DNA from: Mucilaginibacter hurinus
GTDB taxonomy: Bacteria > Bacteroidota > Bacteroidia > Sphingobacteriales > Sphingobacteriaceae
Direction: 5' to 3'
DNA length: 64,000 nucleotides
Assembly (NCBI RefSeq): GCF_003324525.1
Contig: NZ_QGDC01000003.1
Span: forward strand, 248,001 to 312,000
A program made the position numbers and the translations under genes. The notes under the pieces were generated by a model. The model saw nothing but the letters and a program-made list of their open reading frames with translations. It was not told where the DNA came from and did not search any database. Shown here piece by piece: positions 33,240 to 41,633 of this stretch. Positions within the stretch are counted from its first letter, which is position 1, and each line of letters starts with the position of its first letter.

Positions 33240-36200
33240 CTACATTAAGCCCTGTGGCCTCCCGTTGCCACCGCCCCGCCGCTCATCGCTACCCGGACCA
33301 TCTTGCCCTGCAGGAGCTTTGCCAGCAAACTTTTGAAGGCGAAGAGTAAATGTCAGCAAAAAATAGCGGCTCAGCCTGTTTGTATTTCTCTGCGTGGTTG
33401 TTATTCCATCATCTGACGATGAAAAACCACGGTTCTGATTGAAAAGGTCAAATCCCTGAAGCCTGATGGTGGCCATATTATTTTTCAGAAACCGCCGTTC
33501 TACATAAACATTTAAGATATTAGGATTGGTTACCGGCACATTGTAGCCATAGTTAACCTGGCGGGTAAAGTCATAGCTAAGCGTCCAGTCTTTCCAGAAA
33601 TAGTTTTTGCCGTTAATACCCAGGTTAAGCGTACGTGCATTTGTGTTTTGACCAAATAGTGGGTTGTTATTATTGATGCTGCTTACGGTTTTGTTAATAG
33701 AATAACTGGTATTAAATTCAGTATCCATAACATCATCAATATTTACTCTGAAACGTAAGTTAGGAGAAAAAACCAGGTTTTTTGAGATATTCTTTTCAAA
33801 GGCAGCCGCCCGGTTAAGGCTATCAACTGAATTTGAGAACCCAATGTTATTGCTGTACTGTACCCTACCGCCTATTGATAAGGTATACTTCCGTTCGGCC
33901 CAGGGTTTTGAAAAAGCTGCAAAAGCCTGTGCGTTATAATAGCCACCTGTATTAGTGTAAGTTGTTAAGTTGGTGTTTTGCAGGTTCTTTAGCGAAGGGT
34001 CAGCCGCTAAGGCTGAGGCAGCAAATGTTGTTGGATAAGTGGTTGTTTGGGATACAACCTTATCATTGGTTTGCGTAAATGACAGCCTTGTAAAGAATGT
34101 GTTGCCCGACTCAAAACTAAAATTGTTAAACCTGATGTTGAAGTCATTTGTAAACTCGGGTTTTAAATTAGGGTTACCCAATACCGGGTACAGCGCGTTT
34201 GACAGATCGAGCACAGGCTGCAATTGGTTAAATGACGGCTGGTTGTTTTCCCCGCGATAATTTATATTCAATGACTTGTTACGCGAAAATTTATATGAGA
34301 ACCGGGCTACCGGTACAATATTAAATGTATTACGTACTGTTTGCGGCGCGTTAACTGAGTTACCCCTTAACGATCCGGGCTGTACGCCTAATCCCAAAAT
34401 GTAGTTATATTTTTCTTCTACAAACCGGTAGTTTAAGCCAACACGGTTGGTTGTAAACGTGTAGTTGTACCTGTTACTCAGCAAATCGTAACGGTTAAAG
34501 TCGGCGTCAGAATAATTTAGCGGCGGCACCGCACCGGTATAAGCTAACGTATCTGTACGTTTATCCGTGTTGGTTAACGATCGGTTAAAGGCATAATTGA
34601 ATTCCAGGAACGACACTTTGCTTAACGGCTCAATGTAGGAAAAACGCGCACCAAAAGTAGAGGTCCGGCTATTGGTATTGACACGTTGATTTAAAGGTGT
34701 AGTTGGTACGCCAATCGTATAGTCATATATCGGGTTGTCGTAACGGTCGTTTTTGGCGGTGCTGTAATTTAAATTGATATTGAAGTTACGGCCCTTTGTA
34801 TTAAACTTATGATTAAACAAGCCGCTGATACTAAAATTAGGCGAGGTGGTTTGAGTGAATGAATTAACTGTATAAGCAAGATTAGTTACATCACTTCTGG
34901 CCGACGAAACTTCGCTGAAACTACCTGAGGTATTATCAGCGTAAGAAAATGTGGGCACAATCTTGATATAATTCATACTATCAGGACTATATTCAATATT
35001 AAAGTTTAGCCTGTGATTAAGTACGCTGCTTGTATCAGAACTTGTTGAACGACTGGTAAGCGGGTTAACAAACCTGCTTAGCTGAAAATCATTGCTATTG
35101 GTATATGTAGTATTATCAGAGAAACTATAACTGCCGTAAATCGATAATTTTTTGCCGATCTCGTCCCGGAAGTTAATGCCAAGCGAACGGGCATTGGTAA
35201 TGCCGTTAGCGTTAGTTGTTTGGCCGCTATTACCGCCCATTGCCCGCCTGCCACGGCCACCCCCTCCGCCAAAACCACCGCTGCCAAAATTGCCGCCAAA
35301 ACCGCCGCCGGTTGCAGCACCGTAGCTAAAGGTATTTACATTGGTATTATTCAGGTTACCTAAAACAGCAATTTGCTGGTCGTCTTTAAACTTAAAAAAA
35401 TTAAGTGTTCCTATGTAACGGTTTTTATTGCTAACTCCGGGATCATTAGGCAAGGCATCGCTGCCATCGCCCGCTGTGGCTTGTAACGAATAACCATAAT
35501 TTTTATCCTCGCGCACATTGATATTTATAATTTTGGTTGCCTCACCTGTACGGATACCTGTTAGGTTGGCCTGGTCGCCGTAGTCATCAACAATTTGTAT
35601 GCTTTCAATAATATCCGCCGGTAAATTTTTTGTTGCCGCCTGCAGGTCGCCACCATAAAAATCTTTTCCGTTAAGGCGCACGCGGGTTACCTGCTGACCC
35701 TGGGCCGTCACATTGCCGTCCTTGTCTACGTCAACACCCGGTAACTTACGCAGAACATCTTCCACCGGCGCATTATCCCGCACTTTATATGAACTTACTT
35801 TGTACTCAACGGTATCCTCCTTTAAAACAACCGGGTTTGCAGCTGCGGTGATAGTAACCTGCCCAAGCTGGTTACTTTCAAACTGCATAATTATCGGATC
35901 AAGAACCACAACACCGGTATCGGCCTCGAGCGAATACCGTTTAGCTATAGCCTGAAATCCGATGGAGGTTACAGTGATCCTTATTTTTCGCCCTTTTACT
36001 GCGCTAAAAGCGAAACTGCCATTCATATCGGCTGCTGTGAGCGTGCTATCGCCCTGTTCAGACGTTAATTTAACACTAGCGCCCGGTACAGATAATTTTG
36101 TCGAGTCTATTACAGTACCACGCACTTCTATCCCGTTTTGGGCATGTGTTGGAGTTAAAGAAAATAGCAGACAGCCTAATAACAGTAAAAGTAATTTCAT
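33240..36200 (-). CDS. TonB-dependent-receptor-like outer membrane beta-barrel protein
   Basis: From the ATG at 36200 this is a 986-residue outer membrane protein. It has a signal peptide (cleavage before Gln, near residue 21) and then a carboxypeptidase-like regulatory beta sandwich (about 25-110: VRGTVIDSTKLSVPGASVKL). The plug-like domain (about 125-225) has the blocks DVLRKLPGVDVDKDGNV, RVRLNGKDFYGGD and IESIQIVDDYGDQA. The long C-terminal barrel belongs to the OMP_b-brl_3 type. A Gly/Arg-rich loop lies near residues 290-330. There is no SusD partner, so its ligand is unknown. The barrel ends with a Gly/Arg/Pro-rich tail rather than an aromatic residue. Confidence 0.87.
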   Translation of the reverse strand: MKLLLLLLGCLLFSLTPTHAQNGIEVRGTVIDSTKLSVPGASVKLTSEQGDSTLTAADMNGSFAFSAVKGRKIRITVTSIGFQAIAKRYSLEADTGVVVLDPIIMQFESNQLGQVTITAAANPVVLKEDTVEYKVSSYKVRDNAPVEDVLRKLPGVDVDKDGNVTAQGQQVTRVRLNGKDFYGGDLQAATKNLPADIIESIQIVDDYGDQANLTGIRTGEATKIININVREDKNYGYSLQATAGDGSDALPNDPGVSNKNRYIGTLNFFKFKDDQQIAVLGNLNNTNVNTFSYGAATGGGFGGNFGSGGFGGGGGRGRRAMGGNSGQTTNANGITNARSLGINFRDEIGKKLSIYGSYSFSDNTTYTNSNDFQLSRFVNPLTSRSTSSDTSSVLNHRLNFNIEYSPDSMNYIKIVPTFSYADNTSGSFSEVSSARSDVTNLAYTVNSFTQTTSPNFSISGLFNHKFNTKGRNFNINLNYSTAKNDRYDNPIYDYTIGVPTTPLNQRVNTNSRTSTFGARFSYIEPLSKVSFLEFNYAFNRSLTNTDKRTDTLAYTGAVPPLNYSDADFNRYDLLSNRYNYTFTTNRVGLNYRFVEEKYNYILGLGVQPGSLRGNSVNAPQTVRNTFNIVPVARFSYKFSRNKSLNINYRGENNQPSFNQLQPVLDLSNALYPVLGNPNLKPEFTNDFNIRFNNFSFESGNTFFTRLSFTQTNDKVVSQTTTYPTTFAASALAADPSLKNLQNTNLTTYTNTGGYYNAQAFAAFSKPWAERKYTLSIGGRVQYSNNIGFSNSVDSLNRAAAFEKNISKNLVFSPNLRFRVNIDDVMDTEFNTSYSINKTVSSINNNNPLFGQNTNARTLNLGINGKNYFWKDWTLSYDFTRQVNYGYNVPVTNPNILNVYVERRFLKNNMATIRLQGFDLFNQNRGFSSSDDGITTTQRNTNRLSRYFLLTFTLRLQKFAGKAPAGQDGPGSDERRGGGNGRPQGLM

Positions 36201-36410
36201 AGTATTAATTATAAACAGTACGCCTAACAATCCTTAAAGACATTAGTTGGGCACAAATGTTTAATTATTAAATCCTAAACTGTTACAAATCATACTATTG
36301 TTACACAGGCTTCCGCTTTTATGTAATACACATGTGTGAATAAAATATAAATAAAAAAACATAACAAAAGGTTAAAGATTACCGTTTTAAAGGCACATCA
36401 TCATTAACCT

Positions 36411-36677
36411 ATGGCTAAATTAAATACATCCCTGCACGCCAGAGTGCACAAATGGATGAACACTATCGGATTCAGGCTTAATGCCTCACAAACAAAGGAT
36501 AACGTTACCGTTAATCATTATTTTTTTGAAACCTTCAACTTTTTTGAGAAAGAGAAGAATAACGACCATTCAAAATCAAAGTTTCTTTGTTTTGATATGT
36601 ACGGCGAAAAAATCCCGGTGCGATCACTTTTAGACCTCCAGTCGGCTTTTTTCGACAATATAAGTCAGCTTAAGTAA
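36411..36677 (+). CDS. Hypothetical 88-residue cytoplasmic protein
   Basis: This short ORF starts with ATG and lies between two leftward genes. The product is mildly basic, without a signal peptide or membrane helix. Residues about 50-80 (KFLCFDMYGEKIPVRSLLDLQSAFF) look folded. I do not recognise the family. Codon use looks like the neighbouring genes, and the free intergenic space supports it as real. Confidence 0.5.
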   Translation: MAKLNTSLHARVHKWMNTIGFRLNASQTKDNVTVNHYFFETFNFFEKEKNNDHSKSKFLCFDMYGEKIPVRSLLDLQSAFFDNISQLK

Positions 36678-36685
36678 AGCACTAT

Positions 36686-37924
36686 CTATATCCTGCGTTT
36701 TAAGGTAAGGATGACATTATCATACTTTCCATCATGGAATACTCTCAGCAGGATACTTGTGTTCTCGCGTGAGCGAAAAAGTTCGTCTATTTCTTCAAGC
36801 GTCATTTTAGTAACGGGCTTAAAGTTAATGGATACTATTTCGTCATTTTTCTCAAGGCCTATATCATAAGCTGGCGACCCCGGTTCCACACGGCTTATTA
36901 TAACATGGCTGTGGTCATCGGCATAGCCGTAATATTCCAGCCCACTCATATCATGTTCAAACTTATCATGATAACCCCGGGTCTTTTTTAAATAAATAGC
37001 GTTTTCACTGTAATTAAAAACAACCTTAAACCGCTTTAGTATTCCTGTCCCAAGGTTGCCATCGCGTTTCACGGCAAGTTGGCGGGGGGTATTGGTGCCA
37101 TCAGGTAATGATACCAGTGGGTCTTTTAGCTTAAACCCTCCAATATCAATCTCTTTTATTCTACTAATAAACCCGTTAATAGGCCCGTTAAGCCCTATTC
37201 CCAGATTACCCGATATAAAGCGGTCAGGCAGCCCTTTGGTTTTTATAATATTTTCAAGGGAAAGCGGATGCCCGGCACCCAAATCAATGATTAGTTTGCT
37301 TCTCATCGAACTGCCATCGTACATCGTCACGTTAGCCTCAATATAAGGCTTTTTCTCCTCTACGCTTATGGGTATTTTAGTGCCTTTTTTCATCAGCCGC
37401 ATATCCGCAGGCCTGCAAACTGTAACAGTGCTGTCAACAAAATTTATTTCTACCGCCAGCTTGTTAAAAAACTCATAACCCAGTAAGCCATGTACAGGCA
37501 TTCCTATAAAATTTGACAGGTTAAAATGATCTTTTTTTAATATAGCGGCTGCTACGTTGTGACTTTTTAATCCGGGTAGATCGATATTAAGGGGTGAAGT
37601 TATAAAAGCTTCAGAATCGCCGCCCTCACCAAGCCCGGGTATTTTAACGGTGCGTTTATTATTGATATTTAAGGAATCAACCAGCGCCGGTTCAGTAATA
37701 ATCATAACGCCCACACCGGTATCAAGAATAAAGTTAAATGGTCCTTTATTATTGATATTCATTTGAATGAGCACCATATTACGCACATGCAGAAACGGAA
37801 TTTTTACCCGTTTTCTGTCACTGTCGAGCTCAAAATGTTGCGCCATGGCACTACTGCAAAGCAAAAGCAGGCAGCAAACTACGGTTACACGCAGTGGCAA
37901 AAATTTATTAAAAGCTTCAACCAT
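36686..37924 (-). CDS. Retropepsin-like aspartyl protease with C-terminal PDZ domain
   Basis: This 412-residue secreted protein has a signal peptide (about 1-29). It has two tandem aspartyl-protease halves. The first carries a canonical FILDTGVG (Asp68-Thr69-Gly70). The second has LIIDLGAG (Asp214-Leu215-Gly216), where the Thr is replaced. The last ~85 residues form a PDZ domain (VIISRVEPGSPAYDIGLEKNDEIVSINF). It is probably periplasmic and processes or binds envelope proteins. It is the last gene of a leftward run with YihY, VanX-like and Ald. Confidence 0.85.
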   Translation of the reverse strand: MVEAFNKFLPLRVTVVCCLLLLCSSAMAQHFELDSDRKRVKIPFLHVRNMVLIQMNINNKGPFNFILDTGVGVMIITEPALVDSLNINNKRTVKIPGLGEGGDSEAFITSPLNIDLPGLKSHNVAAAILKKDHFNLSNFIGMPVHGLLGYEFFNKLAVEINFVDSTVTVCRPADMRLMKKGTKIPISVEEKKPYIEANVTMYDGSSMRSKLIIDLGAGHPLSLENIIKTKGLPDRFISGNLGIGLNGPINGFISRIKEIDIGGFKLKDPLVSLPDGTNTPRQLAVKRDGNLGTGILKRFKVVFNYSENAIYLKKTRGYHDKFEHDMSGLEYYGYADDHSHVIISRVEPGSPAYDIGLEKNDEIVSINFKPVTKMTLEEIDELFRSRENTSILLRVFHDGKYDNVILTLKRRI

Positions 37925-37983
37925 TAAAGGCTATAATTAGTATTTAAAATTACCAATAAATACTAACCGTTGCCTTTTAAATG

Positions 37984-39012
37984 TTATGAAGTTTTCGGAT
38001 TACCGTTGTCATCGCAGTCAGGTTTCGAGGCATCTTCGTCGTCGCATTTAAGTGCTCCTTTTAACTCAGGATTTTGCAAGGGCATCTCGCTTACCTTTTG
38101 CTCAATTTCGGTTTGCCTCACTGCTACCGCATAAGGTGCCGGTTCAATTTTTGTCCCTAACGCTTCGGCATACACCTGTGTAAATTCAGCGCCGATATAC
38201 AGTATGGCTGCCGTATAATATATCCATACCAATATAACTATAATTGACCCGGCCGTGCCGTATACCGAACCCTGCGCGGTATACTGGATATACATGCTTA
38301 TTATATATTGGCCTATAATAAATAGTATAGCAGTAAAAATCGCACCTGAGCGCACCGTTTTCCATTTGATTTTGACATCCGGCAGCACCTTAAATATTAT
38401 TGCGAATAATATTGATATAACAATTAAGGTGATAGAAAAATTGATGATAAACACCGTTGTTTCGCCAATAAAGCTTGGCAGAAACTCTTTTAGCTTAGTA
38501 CTAATTGCGCTTATAACTACATTGACCAGTAATGATGCAAGCAATAAAAAGCCTAAACTTACTATAAGAGAAAAAGATAAAAAGCGGTTTTGCAGCATTT
38601 TTACCCACCCCTTTTTAGGCTTTGCTTTTACACGCCAGATAATGTTAAGCGAATCTTGTATTTCCAGAAATATACTGCTTGCACCCAGTAACAATGTAAC
38701 TATACCAACGATTAACCCGAAACCGCTTTTACCGGCTATATCCTGACTTTTTACAGTTTGCTGTATTTGTTGCGTAGCCTGTGCGCCAATATACTCCTGT
38801 ATCTGGCTATAAAAGTCAATTTGGTTTTGCCTGTCCTGTAAAAAAATGCCGGCTAATGACAGTACCAATATTAATAGTGGTGCTAAAGAAAATATGGTAT
38901 AATAAGCCAGCGAAGCGCTTAGCTTCAAACCGTTATCATCTGAGAAGCCACTAAATGTAGCGACCAAAACTTTCCATAATTGCTTAAAATATTCTTTACT
39001 AAACATTTTCAT
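37984..39012 (-). CDS. YihY/BrkB-family inner membrane protein
   Basis: This 342-residue integral membrane protein has about six transmembrane helices. The family opening FSDDNGLKLSASLAYYTIFSLAPLL is at residues 22-46, and a LGASSIFLEIQDSLNIIW block follows near 110. YihY proteins were once called RNase BN but are membrane proteins of uncertain function. The C-terminal ~50 residues are hydrophilic and end in an acidic Asp/Lys-rich tail. Confidence 0.9.
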   Translation of the reverse strand: MKMFSKEYFKQLWKVLVATFSGFSDDNGLKLSASLAYYTIFSLAPLLILVLSLAGIFLQDRQNQIDFYSQIQEYIGAQATQQIQQTVKSQDIAGKSGFGLIVGIVTLLLGASSIFLEIQDSLNIIWRVKAKPKKGWVKMLQNRFLSFSLIVSLGFLLLASLLVNVVISAISTKLKEFLPSFIGETTVFIINFSITLIVISILFAIIFKVLPDVKIKWKTVRSGAIFTAILFIIGQYIISMYIQYTAQGSVYGTAGSIIVILVWIYYTAAILYIGAEFTQVYAEALGTKIEPAPYAVAVRQTEIEQKVSEMPLQNPELKGALKCDDEDASKPDCDDNGNPKTS

Positions 39013-39128
39013 AGTGCATCCCCGCTTTAAAAATCGGCAAACAATAAGCTAACAGTAAATTTTAGGGTAATGTTTGCCGTTAAAAAACCGTTTTACTATT
39101 TAACCTGAAGAGAAGATGGGTGAGGAAA

Positions 39129-39809
39129 TTACAGACTTTCGAACGGGATATCCATTAGTTCATAGTCTTCCCATCCTTTAAAATCAAAATGCCACCATTC
39201 GGTGGGGTATACGGTAAAGTGATACTTTTCCATAATTGAACGTAGGAAATCGCGGTTCTTTATTTGCTGGGCACTTAAGTTAGTATAGTAAGCCCAGGCA
39301 GCTTTTTCAAAGCTATCATAACCTGTAGGCATGTCAAGTTCCTGGCCGTTTTTCAGGTCAATCAAAGTTAAATCAATGGCACAACCGCGGTTATGCCGGG
39401 ATCCCTTTCTGGGATCGGCCACGTAGGTTGTATCTTTTGCTATTTCGTAAAATTTTAAGGTAACGCTATATGGGCGGTAGGCATCAAATATTTTTAATGC
39501 CATGCCTCTGTTTTTAAGTTCAGCCTGTACTTTTGCAAGAGCCTTTACAACTGGCAGCCGTGCAAATGCCCTGGCCTCCCTGTACACCTGCTGCCCGGTA
39601 AAATTGTTGGTTGTAGCATAGCGTATGTCAAGCTTTATGTCCGGAATTATTTGTGTTATTTCTACCAGCCTTCCTTTATGATTTTTATTAAGGTAAGCTT
39701 TATAACCCTTTAACCCGATTACTTTGCTGCTGTCAATGTATTTATAGGTTTGTGCCGATACTGTAAAACTTACTACAAACAGGTATCCTGATATCAGCCA
39801 CCGTTTCAT
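39129..39809 (-). CDS. VanX/DdpX-type D-alanyl-D-alanine dipeptidase (peptidase M15D)
   Basis: From the ATG at 39809 this is a 226-residue secreted protein with a signal peptide ending at Ala-Gln near residue 20. The Zn site of M15D peptidases is complete: SRHNRGCAID (His and Asp ligands) and TEWWHFDF (catalytic Glu and His ligand). The conserved KIFDAYRPYSV motif precedes them. The enzyme hydrolyses D-Ala-D-Ala dipeptide from cell-wall turnover in the periplasm. There is no vancomycin-resistance cluster, so recycling is likelier than resistance. Its ATG follows the alanine dehydrogenase stop codon by 1 nt. Confidence 0.88.
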   Translation of the reverse strand: MKRWLISGYLFVVSFTVSAQTYKYIDSSKVIGLKGYKAYLNKNHKGRLVEITQIIPDIKLDIRYATTNNFTGQQVYREARAFARLPVVKALAKVQAELKNRGMALKIFDAYRPYSVTLKFYEIAKDTTYVADPRKGSRHNRGCAIDLTLIDLKNGQELDMPTGYDSFEKAAWAYYTNLSAQQIKNRDFLRSIMEKYHFTVYPTEWWHFDFKGWEDYELMDIPFESL

Positions 39810-39810
39810 A

Positions 39811-41037
39811 TCATAGGTTTGATACAACTAAAAGATCAAGTTCTTTGTGCTGGATAGAAAAACGCTCGGCTATGTGCTTGTTAGTGAGATGGCCCTGGTA
39901 AATATAAACCGCGTTACGTACGCCGGCATTCTTCCATACCACGTTTTTAATACCCCCGTTTTCGCCGATTTCTATTAAAATCGGGGCGAAAATATTGGTT
40001 AAGGCATAAGTAGCGGTGCGTGCCACACGCGATGCAATATTAGGAACACAATAGTGAATTACGTCATATTTTCTGAAAACAGGCTCGGTATGATTGGTCA
40101 CTTCCGATGTTTCAAAACAACCTCCCTGGTCAATGCTTACGTCAATAATTACTGAGTCGCGCTTCATGCGGCTAACTGTTTCTTCAGAAATGATACAGGG
40201 GCTGCGACCATCTTCAGCACGTATAGCGCCAATGGCTACATCGCAGGTAGTAATTGCTTTTTCAAGTACAATGGGTTGTACAACCGATGTAAATACGCGG
40301 TTACCTATATTATTTTGCAGCCTGCGCAGTTTGTATATTGATGGATCAAACACCTTTACTTCAGCGCCTAAAGCCAACGCTGTGCGCGCGGCATATTCGC
40401 CAACAGTGCCGGCACCTAAAATAACTATCTCGGTAGGAGGCACGCCGGTTATACCGCCGAGCATCAAACCTTTCCCGTCAAACACATTACTTAAATATTC
40501 GGCCGCTATTAATATCGATGTTGCACCTACAATCTCACTCATAGCCCTTACTACCGTAAGCGAGCCGCCCTCGTCAAGCAGGTGCTCAAAACACAGTGCG
40601 GTTATTTTTTTAGCAAGCAGCGCCTGAAGATTCTCGGCCTTCATGGTGGCTATCTGTAAAGTAGATATCAGCAATTGGCCAGGCTTCATCATCTCAATCT
40701 CGGCCAAAGTAGGTGGCGCAATTTTGATGATGATATCAGCTTCATAAACTGATTTGGTATCGTAAACAATACGTCCGCCCTGTTCGCTATAATCCTTATC
40801 TAAAAAATTAGCAGCCTTCCCGGCATTGCTTTCCAGCATCACCTCATGGCCGTTGTTAACTAGCAATGCTACTGACAGAGGAGTAAGCGGTATGCGGTTT
40901 TCCTGGAAGGAAATTTCTTTTGGAATGCCAATGTAGAGTTTGTTCTTTTTCGTCTTTACTTCCAGCATTGATTCCTGGGTTTGCATCATGGCCTGTTTGG
41001 CCACGTCAGAAAACCCGCTGTATTTCCCTGAACTCAT
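39811..41037 (-). CDS. ald: Alanine dehydrogenase
   Basis: From the ATG at 41037 this is a 408-residue protein of the alanine dehydrogenase/transhydrogenase family, converting L-alanine and NAD+ to pyruvate, ammonia and NADH. It has the substrate-binding opening GIPKEISFQENRIPLTP and the NAD-binding Rossmann motif VILGAGTVGEYAART near residue 205. The conserved ALCFEHLLDEGG and VIIDVSIDQGGCFETS blocks are also present. An N-terminal extension of about 35 residues precedes the core. It is co-transcribed with the VanX-like dipeptidase, which releases D-alanine, so both could serve alanine salvage. Confidence 0.85.
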   Translation of the reverse strand: MSSGKYSGFSDVAKQAMMQTQESMLEVKTKKNKLYIGIPKEISFQENRIPLTPLSVALLVNNGHEVMLESNAGKAANFLDKDYSEQGGRIVYDTKSVYEADIIIKIAPPTLAEIEMMKPGQLLISTLQIATMKAENLQALLAKKITALCFEHLLDEGGSLTVVRAMSEIVGATSILIAAEYLSNVFDGKGLMLGGITGVPPTEIVILGAGTVGEYAARTALALGAEVKVFDPSIYKLRRLQNNIGNRVFTSVVQPIVLEKAITTCDVAIGAIRAEDGRSPCIISEETVSRMKRDSVIIDVSIDQGGCFETSEVTNHTEPVFRKYDVIHYCVPNIASRVARTATYALTNIFAPILIEIGENGGIKNVVWKNAGVRNAVYIYQGHLTNKHIAERFSIQHKELDLLVVSNL

Positions 41038-41091
41038 GGTATCTGTCAATTTCTGTGTGTTGAAGATAAGAAAAAAACTGTTTATGTAATT

Positions 41092-41508
41092 CTAAATATT
41101 CTCAACGTTTATTTCTCTTGTGCTGTTGCTCAACACCTTTACATTAACCCGGGTATAGTGTTCAGGCAAAAGGTCCGGAATCTTTTCCGGCCATTCAATA
41201 AAACAGTAACTGCCCGAGTAAAAGTAATCTTCGTAGCCCATATCCAAAGCTTCCGATTGTTGCTTTAATCTGTAAAAATCAAAATGATATATCCGGTCAA
41301 CTTTGCCTGCATACTCATTAACGATGGCAAAGGTTGGGCTGGTAACCGCTTCTGCAACGCCCAATGCTGCGCATAATTCCTTTATCAGCGTAGTTTTACC
41401 GGCACCCATATCGCCGTAAAACAGGAATATCTTATTGTTGCCGGCATGTAATAAAAGTTGCGCAGCTATTGCACCAAGTTGATTTGTAGAAGTTACGGTT
41501 AAAAGCAC
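41092..41508 (-). CDS. tsaE: tRNA threonylcarbamoyladenosine synthesis ATPase TsaE
   Basis: This 138-residue P-loop ATPase supports the TsaBD complex in making t6A37 on ANN-decoding tRNAs. Walker A is GDMGAGKTT (near residues 32-40), and the family blocks SPTFAIVNEY, YHFDFYRL and FIEWPEKI are present. The start codon is GTG at 41508. It lies between porX and ald, 54 nt upstream of the latter. Confidence 0.94.
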   Translation of the reverse strand: MLLTVTSTNQLGAIAAQLLLHAGNNKIFLFYGDMGAGKTTLIKELCAALGVAEAVTSPTFAIVNEYAGKVDRIYHFDFYRLKQQSEALDMGYEDYFYSGSYCFIEWPEKIPDLLPEHYTRVNVKVLSNSTREINVENI

Positions 41509-41583
41509 TGTAGTTTATTGTTAATTATTATCACCGCATTTTTTTGAAGCATGAAGCACTTTTAACGTTATAAAAGACATTAA

Positions 41584-41610
41584 GAGACTGCTTCGCTCCT
41601 CGCAAGTGAC
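41584..41610. repeat. Dispersed 27-nt repeat of the TTGCGAGGA-GCGAAGCA type
   Basis: On the minus strand this segment reads GTCACTTGCGAGG followed by AGCGAAGCAGTCTC. It matches the widely seen interspersed element whose core is TTGCGAGGAnCGAAGCAATCTC. It sits in the 125-nt gap between porX and tsaE and is a single copy in this window. Confidence 0.55.
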
Positions 41611-41633
41611 ATTAATAATAACTGCAAATTTAA

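Noticed and set aside
39129..39809. Vancomycin-resistance gene (vanX)
   Set aside because: No vanH, vanA/B or vanRS genes accompany it, and similar dipeptidases are common in Gram-negative cell-wall recycling.
40094..40627. 177-residue ORF antisense to alanine dehydrogenase
   Set aside because: It lies entirely opposite a conserved enzyme and shows no domain.
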